From: Nemertoderma westbladi
Taxonomy: Eukaryota > Xenacoelomorpha > Nemertodermatida > Nemertodermatidae
Assembly: GCA_032718475.1 (NCBI GenBank)
Contig: JAUCBJ010001275.1
Coordinates: forward strand, 60,390 to 124,389
Direction: 5' to 3'
DNA length: 64,000 bases
In this document: one piece after another, positions 35,154 through 46,023 of the stretch
How the letters are laid out: every line of letters begins with the position of its first letter
Numbering within the stretch: the first letter of the stretch is position 1
Translations under genes and position numbers: made by a program
Notes under the pieces: model-generated
The model's database searches: none
What the model saw: only the letters and a program-made list of their open reading frames with translations
Told to the model about the DNA's origin: nothing

Positions 35154-35365
35154 TTTTTTTAAATGGGTGAGAATGATAGTATAATAACATAGTTGATACA
35201 ATGGATTTCAAATTGCACTATTACACCCTATCACCAAATCTGATTTATACAATGAGGTACAGTGATACGGATGTAAGGGGGAAATTCAAAACAGTTGGTT
35301 GTTTATGTTGTAGGCCTACTGGTCAGCTATTGTCTAGGCCTGTACGACTGTGCTGTACTACCAGG

Positions 35366-38300
35366 CTATGGCTCAGTGTCGGCGTTGTCCAACCGAATGG
35401 AGGCATCAGACACTGGACAATGAACCGGCCGTTTAGAGGCTGACCTACAACCTCGAAGGCAGAGCAGGGAGGAACGAAGCAACGCGAAGTTTAACTTGCG
35501 CCGGATCCACGTGACGCATTCCGAGTACCTGACCTCGCGTTTGTCCGCGAGCTTCTGTCCCAGGCGCTTAACAAACTGGCGCGTGGTCGGCGCCATCCCG
35601 CCAAAGGCCGAGAATATGAGGGGGATGAAAGTAGAATGTTCCACCTCCCGTATCCTCTCCTCGTACTTAAGAATCTTACGATTCTCGTGGTGGAGGTGCG
35701 CTGCGTCTAGGGACATAGCCGCGTTCGTCGCCGCCAGCGGGTTAAACACGGACACGTCGATGAACGACCGCTGGAATCGGTTTCCCCAGAAGCCGCTCAC
35801 AGACACATCCAGCCTCGCCTGCTGGTCCGTCGAGGTGGTACGATGGGTGAAAGTTTCACCGGATAACTGCTGGAGCATCGGCTCAACAGCAACGCAGTAG
35901 GCGACCTCATTGAGCGAGTTGGCGACAAAATCACGTATCTCATTATGCCTGATGGAGGGGAAACCTCCAGTTGGGCACGACAGGACGTGGGTTGCAGAAA
36001 ATCGCGCCCCACAGGCACAACGAGATGGTAGATTCTTCGGACACCAACCGTAGCGGAGACACACCGCATCCCGGAACCCTTCTTTACTCAGGTGAGTAAC
36101 TTGTAGGGTTAGTGGCTTGGAGTTTAACCAAGCTGACGCACCTTTTTCTGTTGTGAGTTCACACAGTTTGCGTTGGTCTGTGGGTAACTGGGCGTAAACT
36201 TGTTCCCTTTTAGTACGAGACGATGTTACGGACTCCGCCTTCACCTCGGTCACGATCCGTCTCTGTTCAGTCCGCACCGCTGCCATCGACTCCGCATCTG
36301 CGAACGGTTCACAGACTCGGCGCGAGTGGTCGTACTGCGTCTCCAAGTCGGAAGGAACCGGGATACCCAATCCGCCATCCCGAGTTGGGAGGGAGACTAG
36401 TTGGCGTTCAACCGCCGATAGCGACGGCCTGTCGAGCAGTTTGGCGATGAACCGCTGCACCGTCTCCTCCAGCTTCCCGAAGTGCTCCGTTGCGTTGGGG
36501 ATGACGCGGGTTAGGAACCTCCACCTGCAGGAGAGCCCGAACGCCAAACCGGCGTACGCGCAGTGGGGGTCCACCGCGGCAATCTCGGCGAGTCGATCGA
36601 CTTCCTCCGCAAACTCATCGACTTTCTCCTCGACGTAGCTGGAACAAAATTCCTCGGTACCGATAACGCCGCCGAGTAGCTTGTTGCCCGTCGTATCAAT
36701 TGTGAAGATGGTGTTCGCAAACAACGCCTCCGCCTCCACTAACTTATCCGGCTTTACAGTCAGGACACACTTCGACGGGTAGTACCCGTACAATGGTCCC
36801 CTTGAACACGCGATATCAAAGAACTTCCTGAGTTCTCCCAGTCGGCCCCCCGCGTTCCCATCGTCCGCAAACCACTTCTGTTCCACGTCGCACCCGCGGT
36901 CCAGTTCGTCAAGGAGCGGTGTTATACCGCAGCCAAACATCGGCATCGCCACCGGGTCTCCTTGGGTGGAACCCTCCTCCGAGTAGAGGGTTTCCCCGCC
37001 GACGAATAGCCGCGCTGGTTCGCTGTAACAATTAGTTACTATCGTGTGCAGCGCCGGACAGACTAAACCGATGTTATGCAACGCTGCGCTGCGGTTTAAC
37101 ACATTAAATGCGTTGGTAGCGTCGATCTGTAATATGCCGTCGCAGTCCTCAGAGGCAAAGGAATCGTTTAAACTGTGTATCGCGTGTTCGATTCCCGCTT
37201 TCTGTCCAAGACACATCTGGACAGATCCGCCGACGGCCTGTAAATCTGGACTGATACACAGCACCGTCGCCTTTCCGATTACCCGCCGGAGCACCTCGCC
37301 TATCCCGATTGGGCGGACCCCCGGGTTCTTGTCGAGGGCCAACAGACGAGACGAGAGCAACGTAGACAGCGACCCGGGGGGGACAACAACCTGGGCTAGA
37401 CGCTTTGCCAGGTCAGCGATTCTCTCGCACAGCTCAGCCGACGGATTGCGAAACCTTGTCAGAAGGTGTTTCCACCCCTGAACGTCCAGGCCAGATGGGC
37501 CCGCCGCGTTTCCCTTCATCCGAAGTAAACATGACTGGATGCATGGACCATCCAGTCGTTCGAACACAACGTTGTGGAACTCCGGCGCGCGATCAAACTC
37601 TGTCAGTAAAACTGACTCATCCGCGGGTTTCGCAGCGGTGTGTTTCTCACGCAGGACATCGCGGACTACCTTTGTTACCCCGTCCTTGTCGGTAAACGTA
37701 TCGTCCAGGCGGAGCGGTTTGCCTCTAGTCAGGTCGCGGAGACATCGCGTCGCCGCAGACACATTCCCTGTCAACATATGTCTGACGAACGTTTTCTGGC
37801 GCATAACCTCCTGTGACTCGAATTGTCTTAACTTGGGAAGATGCGACTGAATCGCCCGGGCCTCAATAAGTAGCTCATTGAAATTACCCGCTTTCCAAGA
37901 TTCTAGTCTACGTTCTAGAATTCGTCTGTGTATCGCCGTCGTTGATGAACGTCCAGGCTTCTGAAGCAACAGCGCCGGCATCAACAACAATGCGGTAAGA
38001 GAAACTTCCTGCAGCACGTTGTTGGTGGTGGCTAGAGTCAAGATTCGACACATTTCCGCAACGAAAGCCCGCCCCCCAGCCCCCTGAGGCACTAGGAATA
38101 GGTTGGGCCGCCAGTGAACTATAACACCATAAGCATCCGAGATAGACTTCTCGATATGCTGTTTGGGTAATTTAACATGTGCCCCCCAGGTAACCTCTGT
38201 TGAACCGGTGACACAAGAAGGCCCTGCTAGCGGCGCTGGCCCCACTGATGAACCGGTTGGGGGAACCAAGGGGCTAATCCCAGACGCCGGGGGAGCCAGG

Positions 38301-38926
38301 AGGCCTACAACGGGCGCTGGGGGAACCAGGGGGCCGACAACGGGCGCTGAGGGAACCAGGAGGTCGACAACGGACGCTGGGGGAACCAGGGGGCCGACAA
38401 CGGGCGCTGGGGGAACCAGGGGGCCAACAACGGACGCTGGGGGAACCAGGGGGCCGACAACGGACGCTGGGGGAACCAGGGGGCCGACAACGGACGCTGG
38501 TGGAACCTGGGGGCCGACAACGGACGCTGGGTCAACCAGGGGGTCGACAACGCTGGCTTGATTTGGCTTGAATGGAGTTATCGCCTCATTTGAGGTAGAC
38601 TCAGTTAAGGTTGTGTCGAAGTCCACCAAGGTGTCGTGCCAATCCGTGTCATCGTCGTCCCCTTCGTCGCCCGAGTCTGGGGTTCCGCTATCAACTGGCT
38701 GTGAGAGAGAGCCCTCAGATTCTACAGGGATAGCGCCGTAGGTGGAAGGTAGCGGCTGCGAGGAAGACGTTTGACCACCGTTCGCGCAGTTTCCGTTCCT
38801 CCCGGGAGCACAACTCGAACATTGCCGACCCTCTACGGCACAGAGGCATCTCTGGCAGCGGCGCCCCGACTTGGAGTTGCTACAGCCGCAACAAACCATT
38901 CCAAAAAACCCCACGTGAATCCCCAA
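35366..38926 (-). CDS. Reverse transcriptase with Cys-rich N-terminus and C-terminal restriction-like endonuclease, copy 1
   Basis: 1186 intact codons. A Cys cluster (residues ~12-47, C-x-R-C-x-C then C-x-x-C) may bind nucleic acid. Residues ~127-220 are a 10-residue repeat (ASVVGPLVPP) encoded by 30-bp units. The RT spans ~470-760: AGPSGLD, PGVRPIGIGEVLRR, motif A QIDATNAFN (D602), motif B STQGDPVAMP, motif C WFADDG (D688, D689). The C-terminus has a knuckle C970-x-C972-x7-H980-x3-C984, then RHNEIRD, R-L-D1040 and F-I-D1057, resembling the CCHC knuckle and PD-(D/E)XK nuclease of R2-like LINEs. The usual lysine is not evident, so nuclease identity is inferred. No apurinic-type endonuclease is present. 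Similar proteins are, to my recollection, common in marine invertebrate genomes. Start: Met1, or Met10 next to the Cys cluster. Probably competent, as all RT residues are intact. Confidence 0.8.
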   Translation of the reverse strand: MGIHVGFFGMVCCGCSNSKSGRRCQRCLCAVEGRQCSSCAPGRNGNCANGGQTSSSQPLPSTYGAIPVESEGSLSQPVDSGTPDSGDEGDDDDTDWHDTLVDFDTTLTESTSNEAITPFKPNQASVVDPLVDPASVVGPQVPPASVVGPLVPPASVVGPLVPPASVVGPLVPPAPVVGPLVPPASVVDLLVPSAPVVGPLVPPAPVVGLLAPPASGISPLVPPTGSSVGPAPLAGPSCVTGSTEVTWGAHVKLPKQHIEKSISDAYGVIVHWRPNLFLVPQGAGGRAFVAEMCRILTLATTNNVLQEVSLTALLLMPALLLQKPGRSSTTAIHRRILERRLESWKAGNFNELLIEARAIQSHLPKLRQFESQEVMRQKTFVRHMLTGNVSAATRCLRDLTRGKPLRLDDTFTDKDGVTKVVRDVLREKHTAAKPADESVLLTEFDRAPEFHNVVFERLDGPCIQSCLLRMKGNAAGPSGLDVQGWKHLLTRFRNPSAELCERIADLAKRLAQVVVPPGSLSTLLSSRLLALDKNPGVRPIGIGEVLRRVIGKATVLCISPDLQAVGGSVQMCLGQKAGIEHAIHSLNDSFASEDCDGILQIDATNAFNVLNRSAALHNIGLVCPALHTIVTNCYSEPARLFVGGETLYSEEGSTQGDPVAMPMFGCGITPLLDELDRGCDVEQKWFADDGNAGGRLGELRKFFDIACSRGPLYGYYPSKCVLTVKPDKLVEAEALFANTIFTIDTTGNKLLGGVIGTEEFCSSYVEEKVDEFAEEVDRLAEIAAVDPHCAYAGLAFGLSCRWRFLTRVIPNATEHFGKLEETVQRFIAKLLDRPSLSAVERQLVSLPTRDGGLGIPVPSDLETQYDHSRRVCEPFADAESMAAVRTEQRRIVTEVKAESVTSSRTKREQVYAQLPTDQRKLCELTTEKGASAWLNSKPLTLQVTHLSKEGFRDAVCLRYGWCPKNLPSRCACGARFSATHVLSCPTGGFPSIRHNEIRDFVANSLNEVAYCVAVEPMLQQLSGETFTHRTTSTDQQARLDVSVSGFWGNRFQRSFIDVSVFNPLAATNAAMSLDAAHLHHENRKILKYEERIREVEHSTFIPLIFSAFGGMAPTTRQFVKRLGQKLADKREVRYSECVTWIRRKLNFALLRSSLLCLRGCRSASKRPVHCPVSDASIRLDNADTEP
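38290..38552 (-). repeat. 30-bp in-frame minisatellite inside the ORF, copy 1
   Basis: Units of GGGGGAACCAGGGGGCCGAC plus about ten bases repeat eight to nine times and encode the Pro/Val-rich decapeptide between the Cys cluster and the RT-side domain. Variant units (GACCTGG, GTCAACC) occur at the edges. Confidence 0.85.
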
Positions 38927-38996
38927 ACGAACCCGAAACTAAGCAAAAATCTAGTGGCGTCAGAAAGTCTGACAGTCAGACAGCAATTCCGTTATG

Positions 38997-41649
38997 TTAG
39001 TATACCTGTACGATATAGTAGATTTAGTATACCTGTACGATATAGTAGATTTAGTATACCTGTAGGATATAGTAGATTTAGTATACCTGTACGATATAGT
39101 AGATTTAGTATACCTGTACGATATAGTAGATTTAGTATACCTGTACGATATAGTAGATTTAGTATACCTGTACGATATAGTAGATTTAGAATACCTGTAC
39201 GATATAGTAGATTTAGTATACCTGTAGGATATAGTAGATTTAGTATACGTGTACGATATAGTAGATTTAGTATACCTGTAGGATATAGTAGATTTAGTAT
39301 ACCTGTACGATATAGTAGATTTAGTATACCTGTACGATATAGTAGATTTAGTATACCTGTACGATATAGTAGATTTAGTATACCTGTACGATATAGTAGA
39401 TTTAGTATACCTGTACGATATAGTAGATTTAGTATACCTGTAGGATATAGTAGATTTAGTATACGTGTACGATATAGTAGATTTAGTATACCTGTACGAT
39501 ATAGTAGATTTAGTATACCTGTACGATATAGTAGATTTAGTATACCTGTACGATATAGTAGATTTAGTATACCTGTAGGATATAGTAGATTTAGTATACC
39601 TGTACGATATAGTAGATTTAGTATACCTGTACGATATAGTAGATTTAGTATACCTGTACGATATAGTAGATTTAGTATACCTGTAGGATATAGTAGATTT
39701 AGTATACCTGTAGGATATAGTAGATTTAGTATACCTGTAGGATATAGTAGATTTAGTATACGTGTACGATATAGTAGATTTAGTATACCTGTAGGATAAA
39801 GTAGATTTAGTATACGTGTACGATATAGTAGATTTAGTATACCTGTAGGATATAGTAGATTTAGTATACCTGTACGATATAGTAGATTTAGTATACCTGT
39901 AGGATATAGTAGATTTAGTATACCTGTACGATATAGTAGATTTAGTATACCTGTACGATATAGTAGATTTAGTATACCTGTACGATATAGTAGATTTAGT
40001 ATACCTGTAGGATATAGTAGATTTAGTATACCTGTAGGATATAGTAGATTTAGTATACCTGTAGGATATAGTAGATTTAGTATACGTGTACGATATAGTA
40101 GATTTAGTATACCTGTAGGATAAAGTAGATTTAGTATACGTGTACGATATAGTAGATTTAGTATACCTGTACGATATAGTAGATTTAGTATACCTGTACG
40201 ATATAGTAGATTTAGTATACCTGTACGATATAGTAGATTTAGTATACCTGTACGATATAGTAGATTTAGTATACCTGTACGATATAGTAGATTTAGTATA
40301 CCTGTACGATATAGTAGATTTAGTATACCTGTAGGATATAGTAGATTTAGTATACCTGTACGATATAGTAGATTTAGTATACCTGTACGATATAGTAGAT
40401 TTAGTATACCTGTACGATATAGTAGATTTAGTATACCTGTACGATATAGTAGATTTAGTATACCTGTACGATATAGTAGATTTAGTATACCTGTACGATA
40501 TAGTAGATTTAGTATACCTGTACGATATAGTAGATTTAGTATACCTGTAGGATATAGTAGATTTAGTATACCTGTAGGATATAGTAGATTTAGTATACCT
40601 GTAGGATATAGTAGATTTAGTATACGTGTACGATATAGTAGATTTAGTATACCTGTACGATATAGTAGATTTAGTATACCTGTACGATATAGTAGATTTA
40701 GTATACCTGTACGATATAGTAGATTTAGTATACCTGTACGATATAGTAGATTTAGTATACCTGTACGATATAGTAGATTTAGTATACCTGTAGGATATAG
40801 TAGATTTAGTATACCTGTAGGATATAGTAGATTTAGTATACCTGTAGGATATAGTAGATTTAGTATACGTGTACGATATAGTAGATTTAGTATACCTGTA
40901 GGATAAAGTAGATTTAGTATACGTGTACGATATAGTAGATTTAGTATACCTGTAGGATATAGTAGATTTAGTATACCTGTACGATATAGTAGATTTAGTA
41001 TACCTGTAGGATATAGTAGATTTAGTATACCTGTAGGATATAGTAGATTTAGTATACCTGTACGATATAGTAGATTTAGTATACCTGTAGGATATAGTAG
41101 ATTTAGTATACCTGTAGGATATAGTAGATTTAGTATACCTGTACGATATAGTAGATTTAGTATACCTGTAGGATATAGTAGATTTAGTATACCTGTACGA
41201 TATAGTAGATTTAGTATACCTGTACGATATAGTAGATTTAGTATACCTGTACGATATAGTAGATTTAGTATACGTGTACGATATAGTAGATTTAGTATAC
41301 CTGTAGGATATAGTAGATTTAGTATACCTGTACGATATAGTAGATTTAGTATACCTGTACGATATAGTAGATTTAGTATACCTGTACGATATAGTAGATT
41401 TAGTATACCTGTACGATATAGTAGATTTAGTATACCTGTACGATATAGTAGATTTAGTATACCTGTACGATATAGTAGATTTAGTATACCTGTAGGATAT
41501 AGTAGATTTAGTATACCTGTACGATATAGTAGATTTAGTATACCTGTACGATATAGTAGATTTAGTATACCTGTAGGATATAGTAGATTTAGTATACCTG
41601 TAGGATATAGTAGATTTAGTATACCTGTAGGATATAGTAGATTTAGTAT
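38997..41649 (+). repeat. 27-bp satellite, array block 2a (~98 copies)
   Basis: Same monomer. A GTAGGATAAAGTAG variant near 39793, 40123 and 40908 marks higher-order structure. The segment at 40140-40334 recurs at 42613-42807, a 2,473-bp period. Confidence 0.97.
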
Positions 41650-41817
41650 TTTTTATTTTATTTTAAAGTATTTATTTTACTCATTGAACATTTAAAGGAT
41701 TGGAAGTTATTAATTCTAGGAGATGAAATAATCATAATTTCTTTAAATCATAGGCCTATATATTAAATAATAATTAGTAACTAAAAAAAAAAAAAACAAA
41801 AAAAAAAAACAAAAAAA
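41650..41817 (+). mobile_element. 168-bp A-tailed insertion in the satellite, copy 1
   Basis: Non-satellite sequence (…GAACATTTAAAGGATTGGAA…) ending in A14-C-A12-C-A7. It sits between GATTTAGTAT on the left and GATTTAGTATACC on the right. The repeated GATTTAGTAT could be a 10-bp target-site duplication or simply the next monomer. No protein coding; a SINE-like or truncated LINE 3' end is possible. Confidence 0.6.
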
Positions 41818-44122
41818 GATTTAGTATACCTGTAGGATATAGTAGATTTAGTATACCTGTAGGATATAGTAGATTTAGTATACCTGTAGGATATAGTAGA
41901 TTTAGTATACCTGTAGGATATAGTAGATTTAGTATACCTGTAGGATATAGTAGATTTAGTATACCTGTACGATATAGTAGATTTAGTATACCTGTACGAT
42001 ATAGTAGATTTAGTATACCTGTACGATATAGTAGATTTAGTATACCTGTAGGATATAGTAGATTTAGTATACCTGTACGATATAGTAGATTTAGTATACC
42101 TGTACGATATAGTAGATTTAGTATACCTGTAGGATATAGTAGATTTAGTATACCTGTAGGATATAGTAGATTTAGTATACCTGTAGGATATAGTAGATTT
42201 AGTATACCTGTAGGATATAGTAGATTTAGTATACGTGTACGATATAGTAGATTTAGTATACCTGTAGGATAAAGTAGATTTAGTATACGTGTACGATATA
42301 GTAGATTTAGTATACCTGTAGGATATAGTAGATTTAGTATACCTGTACGATATAGTAGATTTAGTATACCTGTAGGATATAGTAGATTTAGTATACCTGT
42401 ACGATATAGTAGATTTAGTATACCTGTACGATATAGTAGATTTAGTATACCTGTACGATATAGTAGATTTAGTATACCTGTAGGATATAGTAGATTTAGT
42501 ATACCTGTAGGATATAGTAGATTTAGTATACCTGTAGGATATAGTAGATTTAGTATACGTGTACGATATAGTAGATTTAGTATACCTGTAGGATATAGTA
42601 GATTTAGTATACGTGTACGATATAGTAGATTTAGTATACCTGTACGATATAGTAGATTTAGTATACCTGTACGATATAGTAGATTTAGTATACCTGTACG
42701 ATATAGTAGATTTAGTATACCTGTACGATATAGTAGATTTAGTATACCTGTACGATATAGTAGATTTAGTATACCTGTACGATATAGTAGATTTAGTATA
42801 CCTGTAGGATATAGTAGATTTAGTATACCTGTACGATATAGTAGATTTAGTATACCTGTACGATATAGTAGATTTAGTATACCTGTACGATATAGTAGAT
42901 TTAGTATACCTGTACGATATAGTAGATTTAGTATACCTGTACGATATAGTAGATTTAGTATACCTGTACGATATAGTAGATTTAGTATACCTGTACGATA
43001 TAGTAGATTTAGTATACCTGTAGGATATAGTAGATTTAGTATACCTGTAGGATATAGTAGATTTAGTATACCTGTAGGATATAGTAGATTTAGTATACGT
43101 GTACGATATAGTAGATTTAGTATACCTGTACGATATAGTAGATTTAGTATACCTGTACGATATAGTAGATTTAGTATACCTGTACGATATAGTAGATTTA
43201 GTATACCTGTACGATATAGTAGATTTAGTATACCTGTACGATATAGTAGATTTAGTATACCTGTAGGATATAGTAGATTTAGTATACCTGTAGGATATAG
43301 TAGATTTAGTATACCTGTAGGATATAGTAGATTTAGTATACGTGTACGATATAGTAGATTTAGTATACCTGTAGGATAAAGTAGATTTAGTATACGTGTA
43401 CGATATAGTAGATTTAGTATACCTGTAGGATATAGTAGATTTAGTATACCTGTACGATATAGTAGATTTAGTATACCTGTAGGATATAGTAGATTTAGTA
43501 TACCTGTAGGATATAGTAGATTTAGTATACCTGTACGATATAGTAGATTTAGTATACCTGTAGGATATAGTAGATTTAGTATACCTGTAGGATATAGTAG
43601 ATTTAGTATACCTGTACGATATAGTAGATTTAGTATACCTGTAGGATATAGTAGATTTAGTATACCTGTACGATATAGTAGATTTAGTATACCTGTACGA
43701 TATAGTAGATTTAGTATACCTGTACGATATAGTAGATTTAGTATACGTGTACGATATAGTAGATTTAGTATACCTGTAGGATATAGTAGATTTAGTATAC
43801 CTGTACGATATAGTAGATTTAGTATACCTGTACGATATAGTAGATTTAGTATACCTGTACGATATAGTAGATTTAGTATACCTGTACGATATAGTAGATT
43901 TAGTATACCTGTACGATATAGTAGATTTAGTATACCTGTACGATATAGTAGATTTAGTATACCTGTAGGATATAGTAGATTTAGTATACCTGTACGATAT
44001 AGTAGATTTAGTATACCTGTACGATATAGTAGATTTAGTATACCTGTAGGATATAGTAGATTTAGTATACCTGTAGGATATAGTAGATTTAGTATACCTG
44101 TAGGATATAGTAGATTTAGTAT
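41818..44122 (+). repeat. 27-bp satellite, array block 2b (~85 copies)
   Basis: Same monomer; it repeats the variant order of block 2a at a 2,473-bp offset, including the AAAGTAG variants near 42270 and 43378. Confidence 0.97.
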
Positions 44123-44290
44123 TTTTTTTTTTATTTTAAAGTATTTATTTTACTCATTGAACATTTAAAGGATTGGAAGTTATTAATTCTAGGAGATGAA
44201 ATAATCATAATTTCTTTAAATCATAGGCCTATATATTAAATAATAATTAGTAACTAAAAAAAAAAAAAACAAAAAAAAAAAACAAAAAAA
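44123..44290 (+). mobile_element. 168-bp A-tailed insertion in the satellite, copy 2
   Basis: Nearly identical to 41650-41817, exactly 2,473 bp away, with a slightly different T-run length at its start. It was copied as part of the higher-order repeat and is not a second insertion. Confidence 0.7.
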
Positions 44291-46023
44291 GATTTAGTAT
44301 ACCTGTAGGATATAGTAGATTTAGTATACCTGTAGGATATAGTAGATTTAGTATACCTGTAGGATATAGTAGATTTAGTATACCTGTAGGATATAGTAGA
44401 TTTAGTATACCTGTAGGATATAGTAGATTTAGTATACCTGTACGATATAGTAGATTTAGTATACCTGTACGATATAGTAGATTTAGTATACCTGTACGAT
44501 ATAGTAGATTTAGTATACCTGTAGGATATAGTAGATTTAGTATACCTGTACGATATAGTAGATTTAGTATACCTGTACGATATAGTAGATTTAGTATACC
44601 TGTAGGATATAGTAGATTTAGTATACCTGTAGGATATAGTAGATTTAGTATACCTGTAGGATATAGTAGATTTAGTATACCTGTAGGATATAGTAGATTT
44701 AGTATACCTGTAGGATATAGTAGATTTAGTATACCTGTAGGATATAGTAGATTTAGTATACCTGTAGGATATAGTAGATTTAGTATACCTGTAGGATATA
44801 GTAGATTTAGTATACCTGTAGGATATAGTAGATTTAGTATACCTGTAGGATATAGTAGATTTAGTATACCTGTAGGATATAGTAGATTTAGTATACCTGT
44901 AGGATATAGTAGATTTAGTATACCTGTAGGATATAGTAGATTTAGTATACTTGTACGATATAGTAGATTTAGTATACCTGTACGATATAGTAGATTTAGT
45001 ATACCTGTACGATATAGTAGATTTAGTATACCTGTAGGATATAGTAGATTTAGTATACCTGTAGGATATAGTAGATTTAGTATACCTGTAGGATATAGTA
45101 GATTTAGTATACCTGTAGGATATAGTAGATTTAGTATACCTGTAGGATATAGTAGATTTAGTATACCTGTAGGATATAGTAGATTTAGTATACCTGTAGG
45201 ATATAGTAGATTTAGTATACCTGTACGATATAGTAGATTTAGTATACCTGTAGGATATAGTAGATTTAGTATACCTGTAGGATATAGTAGATTTAGTATA
45301 CCTGTAGGATATAGTAGATTTAGTATACCTGTAGGATATAGTAGATTTAGTATACCTGTAGGATATAGTAGATTTAGTATACCTGTACGATATAGTAGAT
45401 TTAGTATACCTGTAGGATATAGTAGATTTAGTATACCTGTACGATATAGTAGATTTAGTATACCTGTAGGATATAGTAGATTTAGTATACCTGTACGATA
45501 TAGTAGATTTAGTATACCTGTAGGATATAGTAGATTTAGTATACCTGTAGGATATAGTAGATTTAGTATACCTGTACGATATAGTAGATTTAGTATACCT
45601 GTACGATATAGTAGATTTAGTATACCTGTAGGATATAGTAGATTTAGTATACCTGTAGGATATAGTAGATTTAGTATACCTGTACGATATAGTAGATTTA
45701 GTATACCTGTACGATATAGTAGATTTAGTATACCTGTAGGATATAGTAGATTTAGTATACCTGTAGGATATAGTAGATTTAGTATACCTGTACGATATAG
45801 TAGATTTAGTATACCTGTAGGATATAGTAGATTTAGTATACCTGTACGATATAGTAGATTTAGTATACCTGTAGGATATAGTAGGTTTAGTATACCTGTA
45901 CGATATAGTAGATTTAGTATACGTGTACGATATAGTAGATTTAGTATACCTGTACGATATAGTAGATTTAGTATACGTGTACGATATAGTAGATTTAGTA
46001 TACCTGTACGATATAGTAGATTT
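44291..46023 (+). repeat. 27-bp satellite, array block 2c (~64 copies)
   Basis: Its right end repeats the variant order of the right end of block 1 (monomers C, gC, C, gC, C, G, C, G … counted leftward from the element), which shows that the retroelement was duplicated together with its flanks. Confidence 0.97.

Larger units (their letters stand above)
35154..38996 (-). mobile_element. Satellite-resident retroelement, copy 1 (3.84 kb)
   Basis: A single-ORF element inserted in the 27-bp satellite. Its 3' end (left) is a run of A on the minus strand directly abutting the satellite at GATTT; the 10-T run 35151-35160 includes three satellite bases. Its 5' end (right) meets TTAGTATACC at 38997. 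The 5' UTR is about 70 bp with a GTCTGACTGTCAGAC hairpin, and the 3' UTR about 210 bp. There are no LTRs. A duplication longer than about 2 bp cannot be recognised in a repeated target. The layout fits target-primed reverse transcription. A copy with three noticed substitutions lies exactly 10,870 bp to the right. Confidence 0.85.

Noticed and set aside
35366-38926. Plus-strand open frames of 60-145 codons opposite the reverse transcriptase ORF
   Set aside because: They are antisense shadows of the GC-rich 1186-codon ORF, and recur identically in the second copy.
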